Positions 31,715 to 39,917 of a DNA stretch of 43,134 nucleotides are shown piece after piece. Source of the stretch: an uncultured Clostridia bacterium (GTDB taxonomy: Bacteria; Bacillota; Clostridia; Oscillospirales; CAG-272); assembly GCA_947632135.1 (NCBI GenBank), contig CANRNZ010000003.1, forward strand, positions 1-43,134. Reading direction: 5' to 3'. Numbering within the stretch: position 1 is the stretch's first letter; each line of letters opens with the position of its first letter. The position numbers and the translations under genes are program-made. Below the pieces are notes generated by a model that did no database searches, was not told where the DNA came from, and worked only from the letters and a program-made list of their open reading frames with translations.

Positions 31715-33418
31715 CTACATTTTGATTTTTGCTTTTTCAAGCATTTCGACAGCCGCTCTCACCTGTTTTTCGGTGATGTTAATTCCGCCGATTATCCTTG
31801 AGAGCTCCTTTACTCTCCCGTCTCTGTCAAGCGGTGTGACAAAGCTTTCGACACGTCCGTTTGTCTCATGCTTTGAAATTTTTATGTGGCAGTCGGCAAG
31901 AGAGGCGATTTGAGCCGAATGGGTAATACATATGACCTGCGCGCTTTTTGACATATCGCGAAGCTTGAGTCCTATTCTCTCCGAGGTGGCGCCCGAAACG
32001 CCGGCGTCTATTTCGTCGAAAACAGACGTTCCCTCTCCGCTTTTGACAAGCATACAGCTCTTTATCGCGAGCATTATTCTTGACAGTTCGCCTCCCGAGG
32101 CGATTTTCGATATCGGCAGCATATCCTCGCCGATATTGGGGCTTACGTAAAAGTCGACGTCGTCGTATCCGAATGAATCAAAAACGTATCCGCCCTTCCC
32201 GTCATGCCTCGGCTGCACCTTTATGCAAAACGTGACCTTCGGCATATCAAGCTCGCGCAGAACAGCCGAAATTTTTTCGTTCAGTACGGTCGACGCGTCA
32301 TTCCTTTTTTTGGAAATAGATGACGCCGCAGCGGCCGCCTTCATTTTCAATTCTTCTATCTGTCTTTCGAGGTCCTCGGTGGCGACCTCCCCGCTCTCGA
32401 GCTCTTTTAAACGCTGAGTCAGCTCCGCGTGCTTTTCTATTACGTCCGATATTTCGGGGCCGTACTTTTTTGTCGCCTTTCGAATGATCGTAAGCCTTTT
32501 TTCAACAAGGTCGAGCCGACGCTCGGGGTCCTCGCCGCCGTCGATTGACGACTCATCCTCTACCCTTTCGGCGATATCGGAAAGCTCATATCTTAAAGCG
32601 TCAAGCCTTGAGGCAATCTCCTCGGCGCCCTCTATGACCCCGTCGAGAGCCCGCACGGCGGACGATGCTCTCTCGAGCATATAAGAGGCGCTGACACCTT
32701 TCTCGTTGTCCAAAAGCGCTCTCTTTACGACCGATACGTTTTTCGTTATTTTCTCAATACTGCGCAGCTTTTCACGCAGCCGCAAAAGCTTTTCTTCTTC
32801 TTCGACGTCCGAAAGACGCGCCGACTCTATTTCTTTTATCTGATATTTCAGTATATCAAGCATCATCTCCCTGTCGGAAAGAGACGCTTTCAGCCTTTCG
32901 AGCTTTTTTTCGCACTCGCAGAGCTCCTTATATATTTTTTCAAAATCAGCAAGCTCTTTGTCGTTTGAAATATATCTGTCGAGCAGGGCGCGAAGCTCTC
33001 CCTTTTCCGACAGAATACCGCTGTCTTTTTGACCGTGTATTGTAAGAAGCGCCGCCGCCGCCATTTTCAGAAGCGAGACAGAAACGCTTTTGCCGTTTAT
33101 TTTGACGGCGCTTTTGCCGTCCTGTGTGAGAGTCCGCGATATGAGAAGCTCGCCGTTCTCGTCGGGAGGCGCGCCTATCTCATCAAGATATTCCTTTTTT
33201 TCGCTTAGCTCGGAAAAAAGCGCCGTGACCTCGGAACGGCTCTCTCCCGTTCGTATCATATCCTTTGAGCCCTTCTCGCCGAGCGCGAAGGCTATACTGT
33301 CAATTATAACGGACTTGCCAGCTCCCGTCTCTCCGGTTATTACGGTAAAGCCGCCCTCAAGGTCAAGACTGAGTTCTTTAATTACAGCAACATTGCTGAC
33401 AGTCAACGATTTCAGCAT
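31715..33418 (-). CDS. recN: DNA repair protein RecN
   Basis: RecN is an SMC-like ATPase that acts early in double-strand break repair. The 567-residue protein has Walker A GETGAGKS near the amino end, a long coiled-coil middle (about 150-380) rich in Glu, Lys, Leu and Arg, the signature SGGELSRIMLAIK, Walker B TSVFDEIDAGVSG, and the His switch ICITHSAQIA. The start is ATG 33418, with GAGG 8 nt upstream; the longer frame from 33436 lacks a site. It is the last gene of the nusB-to-recN run and follows argR by 83 bp, a conserved pairing. Confidence 0.97.
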   Translation of the reverse strand: MLKSLTVSNVAVIKELSLDLEGGFTVITGETGAGKSVIIDSIAFALGEKGSKDMIRTGESRSEVTALFSELSEKKEYLDEIGAPPDENGELLISRTLTQDGKSAVKINGKSVSVSLLKMAAAALLTIHGQKDSGILSEKGELRALLDRYISNDKELADFEKIYKELCECEKKLERLKASLSDREMMLDILKYQIKEIESARLSDVEEEEKLLRLREKLRSIEKITKNVSVVKRALLDNEKGVSASYMLERASSAVRALDGVIEGAEEIASRLDALRYELSDIAERVEDESSIDGGEDPERRLDLVEKRLTIIRKATKKYGPEISDVIEKHAELTQRLKELESGEVATEDLERQIEELKMKAAAAASSISKKRNDASTVLNEKISAVLRELDMPKVTFCIKVQPRHDGKGGYVFDSFGYDDVDFYVSPNIGEDMLPISKIASGGELSRIMLAIKSCMLVKSGEGTSVFDEIDAGVSGATSERIGLKLRDMSKSAQVICITHSAQIASLADCHIKISKHETNGRVESFVTPLDRDGRVKELSRIIGGINITEKQVRAAVEMLEKAKIKM

Positions 33419-33501
33419 TGTAAATTCCTCAAACAATTTAAATCAAATAAAATCAAATCAAATTAAGTTATATACGCGGTATATATAATACTTATGTCTT
33501 G

Positions 33502-33951
33502 TCAGAGCGAAAGGTTTTTAAGCTTTATTACCGTTTCTCTTGCGATATCCTCTGAGCGGGTGAGCGCGAAGATTGTATCGTCTCCCGCGACGCAGCCCAT
33601 TATCTCAATGTCGGACAGAGCGTCGATTCCCGCCGCTACCGCCTGCGCAAGACCGGGATATGTTTTTATAACGACCGTATTGAGCGCGCTGTCAACGCTT
33701 TTGACCGACGCCGCAAATGCCGCCGAATACGCCTGCTGAACTCCCTCGCTTTTTGCGCTCGGCGCGGTATACTTGTATTTGCCGCTTTCGGACGTGACCT
33801 TTACGAGCTTCAGCTCTCTTATGTCACGCGACACCGTCGCCTGAGTTACCTTAAAGCCCGCCCCGGCAAGAGCCGCGATAAGCTCCTCCTGTGTTTCTAT
33901 ATCCTTATCGGAAATGATTTCAAGTATTGTTTCATGGCGTTTGCTTTTCAC
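33502..33951 (-). CDS. argR: Arginine repressor ArgR/AhrC
   Basis: ArgR is a hexameric, arginine-binding transcription factor controlling arginine synthesis and breakdown. The 149-residue protein has the winged-helix DNA-binding domain with TQATVSRDIREL and the C-terminal arginine-binding domain with GDDTIF. The start is GTG 33951 with AAGGAG 8 nt upstream. It lies between nadK and recN. No arginine genes are in the window, so its operators are elsewhere. Confidence 0.96.
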   Translation of the reverse strand: MKSKRHETILEIISDKDIETQEELIAALAGAGFKVTQATVSRDIRELKLVKVTSESGKYKYTAPSAKSEGVQQAYSAAFAASVKSVDSALNTVVIKTYPGLAQAVAAGIDALSDIEIMGCVAGDDTIFALTRSEDIARETVIKLKNLSL

Positions 33952-33983
33952 TTTAATGACTCCTTATTTTCAAAGACTTTTAT

Positions 33984-34874
33984 TCAAAGACTTCCGCTTT
34001 CCATTTCGGTAATTTTTCGGTGGAGCACGCTGACAAATCCCCCGCTTTTTACCTTGACAAGACGGGTTTTTTTGAGGCTCTTCTTTATGACGACAACGTC
34101 GCCCGAGAATATTTCCGTATTTTCTCTTCCGTCGGCAGTTATAAACATGCTGTTCTCCCTGCACACGGCGTTCTTTATCTCTATAACGGAATCACCCATA
34201 AGCACAAGAGGTCTGAGAGTGAACGAATGCGGGCAGATTGGGGTCGCCAGTATGCACTCCATCGACTGGGAAACAAGAGGCCCCCCCGCCGACATGGAAT
34301 AGGCGCTCGAACCGGTCGGAGTGGAAATCACAATACCGTCCGCAGAGTAGCGTGAAATATAAATCCCGTCGCAATACAAATCAAAGCCCGAAAGCCTTGA
34401 AACGGGTGCGTTTGAAAGTACGACGTCATTGAGACACGGATACGGGAGATATGTTTCATTTCCGTTTCTTATGACCGAAACATCGAGCATCATGCGCTCG
34501 TCCGTTTCGAAATTCCCCTCGATTATTTGTTTAAGAAGGGACGTCTCGCTTACCTCAAGCTCGGCAAGAAATCCGAGCCTTCCGAAATTTATTCCGACGA
34601 TCGGAATATTATACTCCGCCGAGGTCCTTGCGACCTCGATAACGGAGCCGTCGCCGCCCATAACGATAATAAGCTCCGAGCCGTCGAAAAGCTCTTCCCT
34701 GCTGGCCGATATTACAGCGCCGCTGTGGAAAAAAGCGCTTTTCTCGTACCTTTTCTCCAGCTTCACGCGGCAGGAAAGAGAAGAAAGAATATCAAGTATT
34801 TTTTCAATCTCGGCGTCCGGAATATGCTTTTTTTCTCCCGGCACAAGTGTCACGTTTTTAATCGGTTTCATCAT
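33984..34874 (-). CDS. nadK: NAD kinase
   Basis: NadK phosphorylates NAD to NADP. The 296-residue protein has the GGDGS motif that binds and activates ATP, GINFGRLGFL, and TPTGSSAYSMSAGGP. The usual NE dinucleotide in the substrate site is ND here (CLNDVVL). Translation is coupled to tlyA: the ATG overlaps the tlyA stop (ATGA), and AAGGA lies in the tlyA end. Two consecutive ATG codons occur at 34874 and 34871. Confidence 0.96.
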   Translation of the reverse strand: MMKPIKNVTLVPGEKKHIPDAEIEKILDILSSLSCRVKLEKRYEKSAFFHSGAVISASREELFDGSELIIVMGGDGSVIEVARTSAEYNIPIVGINFGRLGFLAELEVSETSLLKQIIEGNFETDERMMLDVSVIRNGNETYLPYPCLNDVVLSNAPVSRLSGFDLYCDGIYISRYSADGIVISTPTGSSAYSMSAGGPLVSQSMECILATPICPHSFTLRPLVLMGDSVIEIKNAVCRENSMFITADGRENTEIFSGDVVVIKKSLKKTRLVKVKSGGFVSVLHRKITEMESGSL

Positions 34875-35686
34875 TTTTTCCTTTTTTGATTTCCGTCGGT
34901 TTTTGCCGCTTGGCTCATGAGCGCCTCGTGTATGTATTTATCAAAGTCGGAACTGACGCCGCACTTTTTCATATATGCGAGGAACTCCGTGTTCCCGTCT
35001 CCCCCTGTAATCGGAGACCTTATTATCCCGCACACGGAAAAACCGCACTGCGCGGCGGCGGCGCAGACTTTTCTCAGAGCCATGGCGTGGTACTTTCCGT
35101 CCCGCACTATCCCGCCTTTTGAAAGAGCGTTTTTCCCGCACTCGAACTGGGGCTTTATAAGGGTAATAAAAATCCCGCCGTCACACAGGACGGAGTATAC
35201 GTTTTCGATTATGTAGGTCTGAGATATAAATGAAAGGTCGCATACGGCAACGGAGCACGTCTCCCCGATAAGGCTCGGCGATATGAGTCGAGCGTTGCAG
35301 CCCTCCATGTTTACAACTCTCTCATCATTGCGCAGCGACATATGAAGCTGTCCGTGACCCGAGTCGACGGCGTAAACCTTTGACGCGCCTTTTCGAAGAA
35401 GGCAATCAGTAAATCCTCCCGTGGACGCGCCGACGTCGACGGCGACGGCGCCCGTCATATCGAGCCCGAAAAAGTTAATCGCCGCCTCAAGCTTTATCCC
35501 GCCGCGCCCGACGAATGAGTAAAGCTCGCGTGATACCTCGACGCGCTCCCCTTCCTCCGCGACGTCAAAGGACGCCTTCTCAACAGTTATCCCGTTTACC
35601 TTGACGCATTTGTTCTTTATCAGCTCCGCGGCGTAGCTCCTGCTTTTTGCAAGCCCATTTTTTGAAAGATAAATGTCAAGTCTCAT
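34871..35686 (-). CDS. tlyA: TlyA family rRNA 2'-O-methyltransferase
   Basis: The 271-residue protein joins an amino-terminal S4 RNA-binding domain (MRLDIYLSKNG…) to an FtsJ-type methyltransferase domain (VDVGASTGGFTDCLL, then CDLSFIS and LIKPQFE). Mycobacterial TlyA methylates 16S and 23S rRNA and influences capreomycin sensitivity; older annotations call it hemolysin A. It is 29 bp after ispA and overlaps nadK by 4 bp. Only a weak ribosome-binding site is visible. Confidence 0.94.
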   Translation of the reverse strand: MRLDIYLSKNGLAKSRSYAAELIKNKCVKVNGITVEKASFDVAEEGERVEVSRELYSFVGRGGIKLEAAINFFGLDMTGAVAVDVGASTGGFTDCLLRKGASKVYAVDSGHGQLHMSLRNDERVVNMEGCNARLISPSLIGETCSVAVCDLSFISQTYIIENVYSVLCDGGIFITLIKPQFECGKNALSKGGIVRDGKYHAMALRKVCAAAAQCGFSVCGIIRSPITGGDGNTEFLAYMKKCGVSSDFDKYIHEALMSQAAKTDGNQKRKK

Positions 35687-35715
35687 TTTCGGCTGTTTAA
35701 GCGCTTTTGGCGTTT

Positions 35716-36600
35716 CTAATTTTTTCTGCCGTTAAGGTAGATTGGGAATGCCGAAAGAAAGTCGGAGGAGGGATACTTCCCGATTATTTTCGACGCATCA
35801 ATAGAGAGTCTTTCGCATTCCGCCTCTGCATCCTCTTTTGAAAGAAAGGTCAGAGCGTTGACTCTCCCGTTTTTCTCGTCGACGCCGACAGCCTTTCCGA
35901 GAAGCGCGGCGTCGCCTTCAAGGTCAAAAAGGTCGTCCCGTATCTGGAAGGCAAGGCCGATACATTCGGAATAATCGGAAATATCCGAAAGTATTTTTTC
36001 ATCCGCGCCGTTTTCTACGGTTGTAAGGTATCCGATTGTTGCCGCGGCCTTTATAAGCGCAGAGGTCTTCATGCTGTGGAGTTTTTTCAGCTCGGCGTAT
36101 GACGAGCTTTGACCCTCAAGGTCGACCTCCTGACCTCCCGCCATTCCGAGAGTGCCCGACATTTTTGCGAGAAAGTTTACTATTTTTCCGCGGGCAAAAT
36201 CGGACACGCCAAATGCCGCTGAGGCGCACTCCATAGCGTATGTAAGAAGCGCGTCGCCCGCAAGGAGTGCCGTCGCCTCGCCGTATGCGATATGACACGA
36301 CGCTTTTCCCCGTCTCATATCGTCGTCGTCCATGCAGGGGAGGTCGTCGTGGATAAGGGAATAGGCGTGTATCATCTCTACCGCCGACGCGCACTCAAGG
36401 GAAATATCGGCGCTGCCGCCGAAGAGCTTTGAAAACTCGATTGTAAGGCAAGCTCTTATTCTTTTTCCGCCGCCGAGAAGCGAGTATTTCATCGCATCTT
36501 GCAGTCTGCCCGAGCCGATATACTCATCCCCCGTAAGACGGATAAGCTCGTTTTCAATGAGCGCGGCGTTTTCTTTAAGTATTTTTTTGACGCTGTCCAA
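35716..36600 (-). CDS. ispA: Polyprenyl (farnesyl/geranylgeranyl) diphosphate synthase
   Basis: This enzyme condenses isopentenyl diphosphate with allylic diphosphates to make the C15 (or C20) precursor of undecaprenyl phosphate and quinones. The protein (294 residues from the chosen start) has LGGGKRIRACL, the first Asp-rich motif HDDLPCMDDDDMRRG, the short-chain-specific aromatic/Cys region before it, and the second motif QIRDDLFD. I chose TTG 36600 (MDSVKKILKEN) because GGGGGA lies 7 nt upstream, just past the xseB stop. The longer frame from 36630 would overlap xseB. A conserved xseB-ispA neighbourhood supports the name. Confidence 0.92.
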   Translation of the reverse strand: MDSVKKILKENAALIENELIRLTGDEYIGSGRLQDAMKYSLLGGGKRIRACLTIEFSKLFGGSADISLECASAVEMIHAYSLIHDDLPCMDDDDMRRGKASCHIAYGEATALLAGDALLTYAMECASAAFGVSDFARGKIVNFLAKMSGTLGMAGGQEVDLEGQSSSYAELKKLHSMKTSALIKAAATIGYLTTVENGADEKILSDISDYSECIGLAFQIRDDLFDLEGDAALLGKAVGVDEKNGRVNALTFLSKEDAEAECERLSIDASKIIGKYPSSDFLSAFPIYLNGRKN

Positions 36601-36616
36601 AATAAAATCCCCCGTC

Positions 36617-36922
36617 TCACATGTCGCCAAAGTCGTCGCCGTTGCCTTTCGGCGTGTCGCCGAGAGTCAGCACTTTTACCTTTTGCTCTGCCTTTTCGAG
36701 CTTGTCCGTGCAGTATCTCACAAGCGAGATACCCTCCTCGAAAAGCTTCAGTGACAAATCGAGCTCGGCGTCTCCCTTTTCAAGGGACGAAACTATTTTT
36801 TCAAGGCGGCTCATTGCCTTCTCAAAGCTGATTTCGCGCTCGGTATCCTTGGCTTCATTCGTTTCGGTATTTTCTGTCTTTTCGGTCTTTATATTCTCAT
36901 ATTTTTCACTGTTTTCAGTCAT
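36617..36922 (-). CDS. xseB: Exodeoxyribonuclease VII small subunit
   Basis: XseB is the small helical subunit that binds several copies to each XseA in exonuclease VII. The 101-residue protein has the family core SFEKAMSRLEKIVSSLEKGD and a second helix LFEEGISLVRYC. An extra, charged Glu/Thr/Lys-rich segment of about 28 residues precedes the core. It overlaps the xseA end by 8 bp. Confidence 0.93.
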   Translation of the reverse strand: MTENSEKYENIKTEKTENTETNEAKDTEREISFEKAMSRLEKIVSSLEKGDAELDLSLKLFEEGISLVRYCTDKLEKAEQKVKVLTLGDTPKGNGDDFGDM

Positions 36923-38183
36923 TTATGTTCACCGTCTCGGTGACAACCGCGCCGATGTCACCGTCTCCCGTTTTAATTTTTATTTTTTCGCCCGTCATAA
37001 CGTCCGACGCTCTTTTTACAAGCTTTCCTCCGTCGCCGAACACGGCGCTGTAGCCTCGCCTCAGAACCGAAAGAGGACTTAACCCGTCAAGCGTTCTTGC
37101 AAGCGCAAGGAGCTTTGTACGGCGCATTTCGCCCGACGACTCCGCCGCGGCGCAAAGACGCTCGGAAAGCCTCAGAAGATTCATATTTTTTTCGTCGATA
37201 TATGCCGTTGGCCCCGACATCACCCTTGACGCCGAAAGCTTTTCAAGGGACTGCCTTTTAAGGGATATATATGACGTCATCAAAGCGTACAGCGAGTTCT
37301 CGCTTTTTTTCAGAAAGGAAACGGCGGACGACATGTCGGGGACCGCAAGCTCCGCGGCTGCCGACGGCGTCGGCGCGCGCACGTCCGCCGCAAAGTCCGC
37401 GACTGTAAAATCAGTCTCATGGCCGACGGCTGAAATTATCGGTATTTCGGAATTGTATATGGCGTATGCGAGCATTTCACTGTTGAATGCCCAAAGGTCT
37501 TCAATCGAGCCGCCGCCGCGCCCTATGATAATGACGTCGGCGCACCTTTGTGTGTTGAAATACTCTATTCCCTCAATCACAGTCTTATCCGCGCCCTCTC
37601 CCTGTACAAGGCACGGATATATTAGAACCTCGCAAAGAGGGCACCTTCTGCCGAGAACGTTTATAATGTCTCTCACGGCAGCGCCCGACGCCGACGTGAC
37701 AATCCCTACTCTCTTCGGGAAGGGCGGAAGAGCTTTTTTGTGTTCTTCCGAAAATATTCCCTCTTTTGCAAGCTTTTTTTTGAGCTGTTCAAACGCCGCC
37801 CATAAAGCCCCGACTCCGAGCGGCTCCATTGAATCGCAGTATATTTGATACTGCCCGTCGCGCTCAAAGGAGGATATTCTGCCGTGGACTACCACGGTCA
37901 TTCCGTTCTCGGGGATAAACCTCACGCGCGACGCATAGCTGCGGAACATAACCGCGCGAACGGAGGATGCGCTGTCTTTAAGAGTAAAATAAAAATGTCC
38001 CGTCGCGCTGTGGTTTTTAAAATTCGAAATCTCCCCTCGGATATAAACGCTTCGAAAGACAGGCACCGTGTCGAACATCTCTTTTATAAAGCCGTTTATC
38101 TCGCTGACCGAGAGCGGGCGGGAGAAGGACATGCCGTCGTCCGAAAGGAAATTGTCTCTTTCGTCAAGGTATTCGCCCTGCAT
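36915..38183 (-). CDS. xseA: Exodeoxyribonuclease VII large subunit
   Basis: XseA is the catalytic and DNA-binding subunit that degrades single-stranded DNA from both ends. The protein (422 residues) has an amino-terminal OB-fold (VYIRGEISNFKNHSATGHFYF), the catalytic core with VGIVTSASGAA, IIGRGGGSIEDLWAF and SAVGHETDFT, and a C-terminal coiled-coil region. ATG 38183 is preferred to TTG 38189: the GGAGG is formed by the last Gly-Gly codons of the upstream gene, 6 nt before the ATG. Confidence 0.96.
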   Translation of the reverse strand: MQGEYLDERDNFLSDDGMSFSRPLSVSEINGFIKEMFDTVPVFRSVYIRGEISNFKNHSATGHFYFTLKDSASSVRAVMFRSYASRVRFIPENGMTVVVHGRISSFERDGQYQIYCDSMEPLGVGALWAAFEQLKKKLAKEGIFSEEHKKALPPFPKRVGIVTSASGAAVRDIINVLGRRCPLCEVLIYPCLVQGEGADKTVIEGIEYFNTQRCADVIIIGRGGGSIEDLWAFNSEMLAYAIYNSEIPIISAVGHETDFTVADFAADVRAPTPSAAAELAVPDMSSAVSFLKKSENSLYALMTSYISLKRQSLEKLSASRVMSGPTAYIDEKNMNLLRLSERLCAAAESSGEMRRTKLLALARTLDGLSPLSVLRRGYSAVFGDGGKLVKRASDVMTGEKIKIKTGDGDIGAVVTETVNIND

Positions 38184-38185
38184 AA

Positions 38186-39154
38186 TCAACCTCCGCTGTT
38201 ATCTGTCAGATAAGCGCTTCTTGCAAGAAGCGAAATTCCCGCCGCGTTGTCCGAGGAGAACTCGGGCGCGGCAAAGCGCTCGGAAAAGGCGGAAAGCCTT
38301 TCTTTTAAAATCGAGCAGCTCATAACGCCGCCTGCGTATACAATAGGCGACTCGCCGTGTATTTTTATAAGATTTTCGCTCAGAATACAGAGCGCGTCGC
38401 ATACTGCGCGAAGCGTGTAGGCTGAGACGAGAGAGGGATTTTTTGTACTGTCAAAAAACGCCTTCGCTTTGTTTTCGACGCCCGAAAGATTACAGCTCAG
38501 AGCGTGTACGCTTTGAGTGTAGCGCGGGATTTTACCCGTGTGATTTAGGGCGAGCTTTTCCATTTCGCGCCCCGCGGGAAACGGAAGCCCCATATATACT
38601 CCGACGCGGTCGATAACCTGCCCCGCGTTCAAATCGAGCGTTCCGCCGATGCGCTCCGCTGTAAATCTGCCGTTTTCAAATCCCGAAACACGGAGAATAT
38701 CCGTCGTGCCGCCCGAGACATGAAATGCGAAAAAGTTTTTTTGACAAAGCCCGAGCGAGTGAGAGGAATAAAGGGCGGCCATTATATGACCCGCCTGATG
38801 AGAAAACGGATATAACGCTGCGCCGAGCAGAGCCGACGACGCCGCGGCGACGCTGCGGCCTACGAGAAAGCACGGCATATATGAGCCCGAAATATCCCGC
38901 GGATATGCAGAATAACCGACTGAGGATATTTCATAATCGAATTTTTCCTCAAAAATTTTTTTCAGAGCCGTCGAGATGGCGGGCATATTTTGAGTGTGCC
39001 CGAAGACGGCGTCGCTCTGTCTCAGTCCCCTCGCGCCGTCCTTTACCGAAAGGGGGACTTTGACGTTAAGGAGAACCTCGCCGTCGGCGTTGCATACGGC
39101 GGCGGAGGTCGTGTAATTACTCGTGTCAAAGCCGACAAAAAATTTGTTTTTCAT
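38186..39154 (-). CDS. TsaD/Kae1 paralogue (M22-like ASKHA protein)
   Basis: This 322-residue protein is related to TsaD, the N6-threonylcarbamoyladenosine tRNA enzyme, but differs from the canonical sequence. It keeps the metal-type histidines as H-QAG-H (canonical HMEGH), SGGTTD in place of SGGHT, and a late DNAAG motif in place of DNGVM. Such paralogues occur in Clostridia beside nusB and xseA and are of unknown function; the true TsaD should be elsewhere. ATG 39154 (MKNKFFVGFDTSNYTTS) is family-like; the longer frame overlaps nusB. It starts 13 bp after nusB with a weak ribosome-binding site, so its translation may depend on coupling. Confidence 0.85.
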   Translation of the reverse strand: MKNKFFVGFDTSNYTTSAAVCNADGEVLLNVKVPLSVKDGARGLRQSDAVFGHTQNMPAISTALKKIFEEKFDYEISSVGYSAYPRDISGSYMPCFLVGRSVAAASSALLGAALYPFSHQAGHIMAALYSSHSLGLCQKNFFAFHVSGGTTDILRVSGFENGRFTAERIGGTLDLNAGQVIDRVGVYMGLPFPAGREMEKLALNHTGKIPRYTQSVHALSCNLSGVENKAKAFFDSTKNPSLVSAYTLRAVCDALCILSENLIKIHGESPIVYAGGVMSCSILKERLSAFSERFAAPEFSSDNAAGISLLARSAYLTDNSGG

Positions 39155-39167
39155 TGCTTTTACAGTT

Positions 39168-39611
39168 CTATTTTTCGTCGTTTTCGCCGTCTGTTTTCGC
39201 CGCGCCGTCGGAAAGGAGTCCCTCGTCGCGCGCAAAGCTGTTGAGTATGCCGTTTATAAACTTGTCAGCCTTGTCCTCGCCGTATTTTTTTGCAAGCTCA
39301 ACAGCTTCGTTTATAAGAACCTTTGGAGGCGTATCGGTAAACGTCGTCTCGTAAACGGCAAGTCTTAAAACGGATTTCGTAACTCTCGACATTCTCGAAA
39401 GCTTCCAGCCGACGGCGTATTTTGATATGGATTCATCTATTCGGGAAAGCGCTCCGACACAGCCGACAAAGAGCTCTTTTGTAAAATTTCCGAAAGCTTC
39501 GCCGTCAAATTCTTCCCTGCTGCGCAGAAATGAGTCGGCGTCCTCTTTGTCGAAAAAAGTGTATTCGTAAAGCAGACGAAACGCCGCTTCCCTTTCTTCC
39601 CTTCTTGACAT
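39168..39611 (-). CDS. nusB: Transcription antitermination factor NusB
   Basis: NusB binds boxA RNA with S10 (NusE) during rRNA antitermination. The 147-residue all-helical protein has the typical SRREEREAAFRLLYEY start and the C-terminal core TPPKVLINEAVELAKKYGED followed by FINGILN. GGAGG lies 7 nt before the ATG. It is the first gene of a nine-gene run, behind a full-consensus promoter. Its C-terminal tail beyond the core is polar. Confidence 0.96.
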   Translation of the reverse strand: MSRREEREAAFRLLYEYTFFDKEDADSFLRSREEFDGEAFGNFTKELFVGCVGALSRIDESISKYAVGWKLSRMSRVTKSVLRLAVYETTFTDTPPKVLINEAVELAKKYGEDKADKFINGILNSFARDEGLLSDGAAKTDGENDEK

Positions 39612-39684
39612 GTAAATTCCTCCGGGTGGTTTTTTGCTATTTATAAAAATGTATATATGTAATATAATTGTAATATTATACTAT

Positions 39685-39713
39685 ATTATACATTTACTTC
39701 AGCTCAATGTCAA
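39685..39713 (-). promoter_or_regulatory. Full-consensus sigma-A promoter for the nusB-to-recN run
   Basis: On the minus strand TTGACA (39713-39708), exactly 17 bp, then TATAAT (39690-39685). The leader to nusB is about 67 nt. Confidence 0.92.
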
Positions 39714-39913
39714 TGAAAAAGAGTCAAGTATTCATTTATGTATTCATTTTTATTTTCATTATATCTCCCATGCTATTCGAATATATTAAAATTTTTAAAT
39801 GTGCATTTTTTCCGTCGGCGCCTGAAGATGGCAGAAATAAAAAAGCGCTTTCGGAGAATAATACATACAGCACAGCCGATGTGAGAATAAAGCGAGAATT
39901 AAGGAGAATGTGA
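39707..39913 (+). CDS. Possible small membrane protein
   Basis: This 68-codon frame would encode one hydrophobic span (about residues 8-28: VFIYVFIFIFIISPMLFEYI) and a polar tail ending in RIKRELRRM. It ends 4 bp before the M23 peptidase gene and contains that gene's AAGGAG site, which is what a translationally coupled partner would do. Against it: no Shine-Dalgarno, and the start overlaps the -35 of the nusB promoter on the other strand. The AT-rich composition could produce such a frame by chance. Confidence 0.3.
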   Translation: MSMKKSQVFIYVFIFIFIISPMLFEYIKIFKCAFFPSAPEDGRNKKALSENNTYSTADVRIKRELRRM

Positions 39914-39917
39914 GCTT

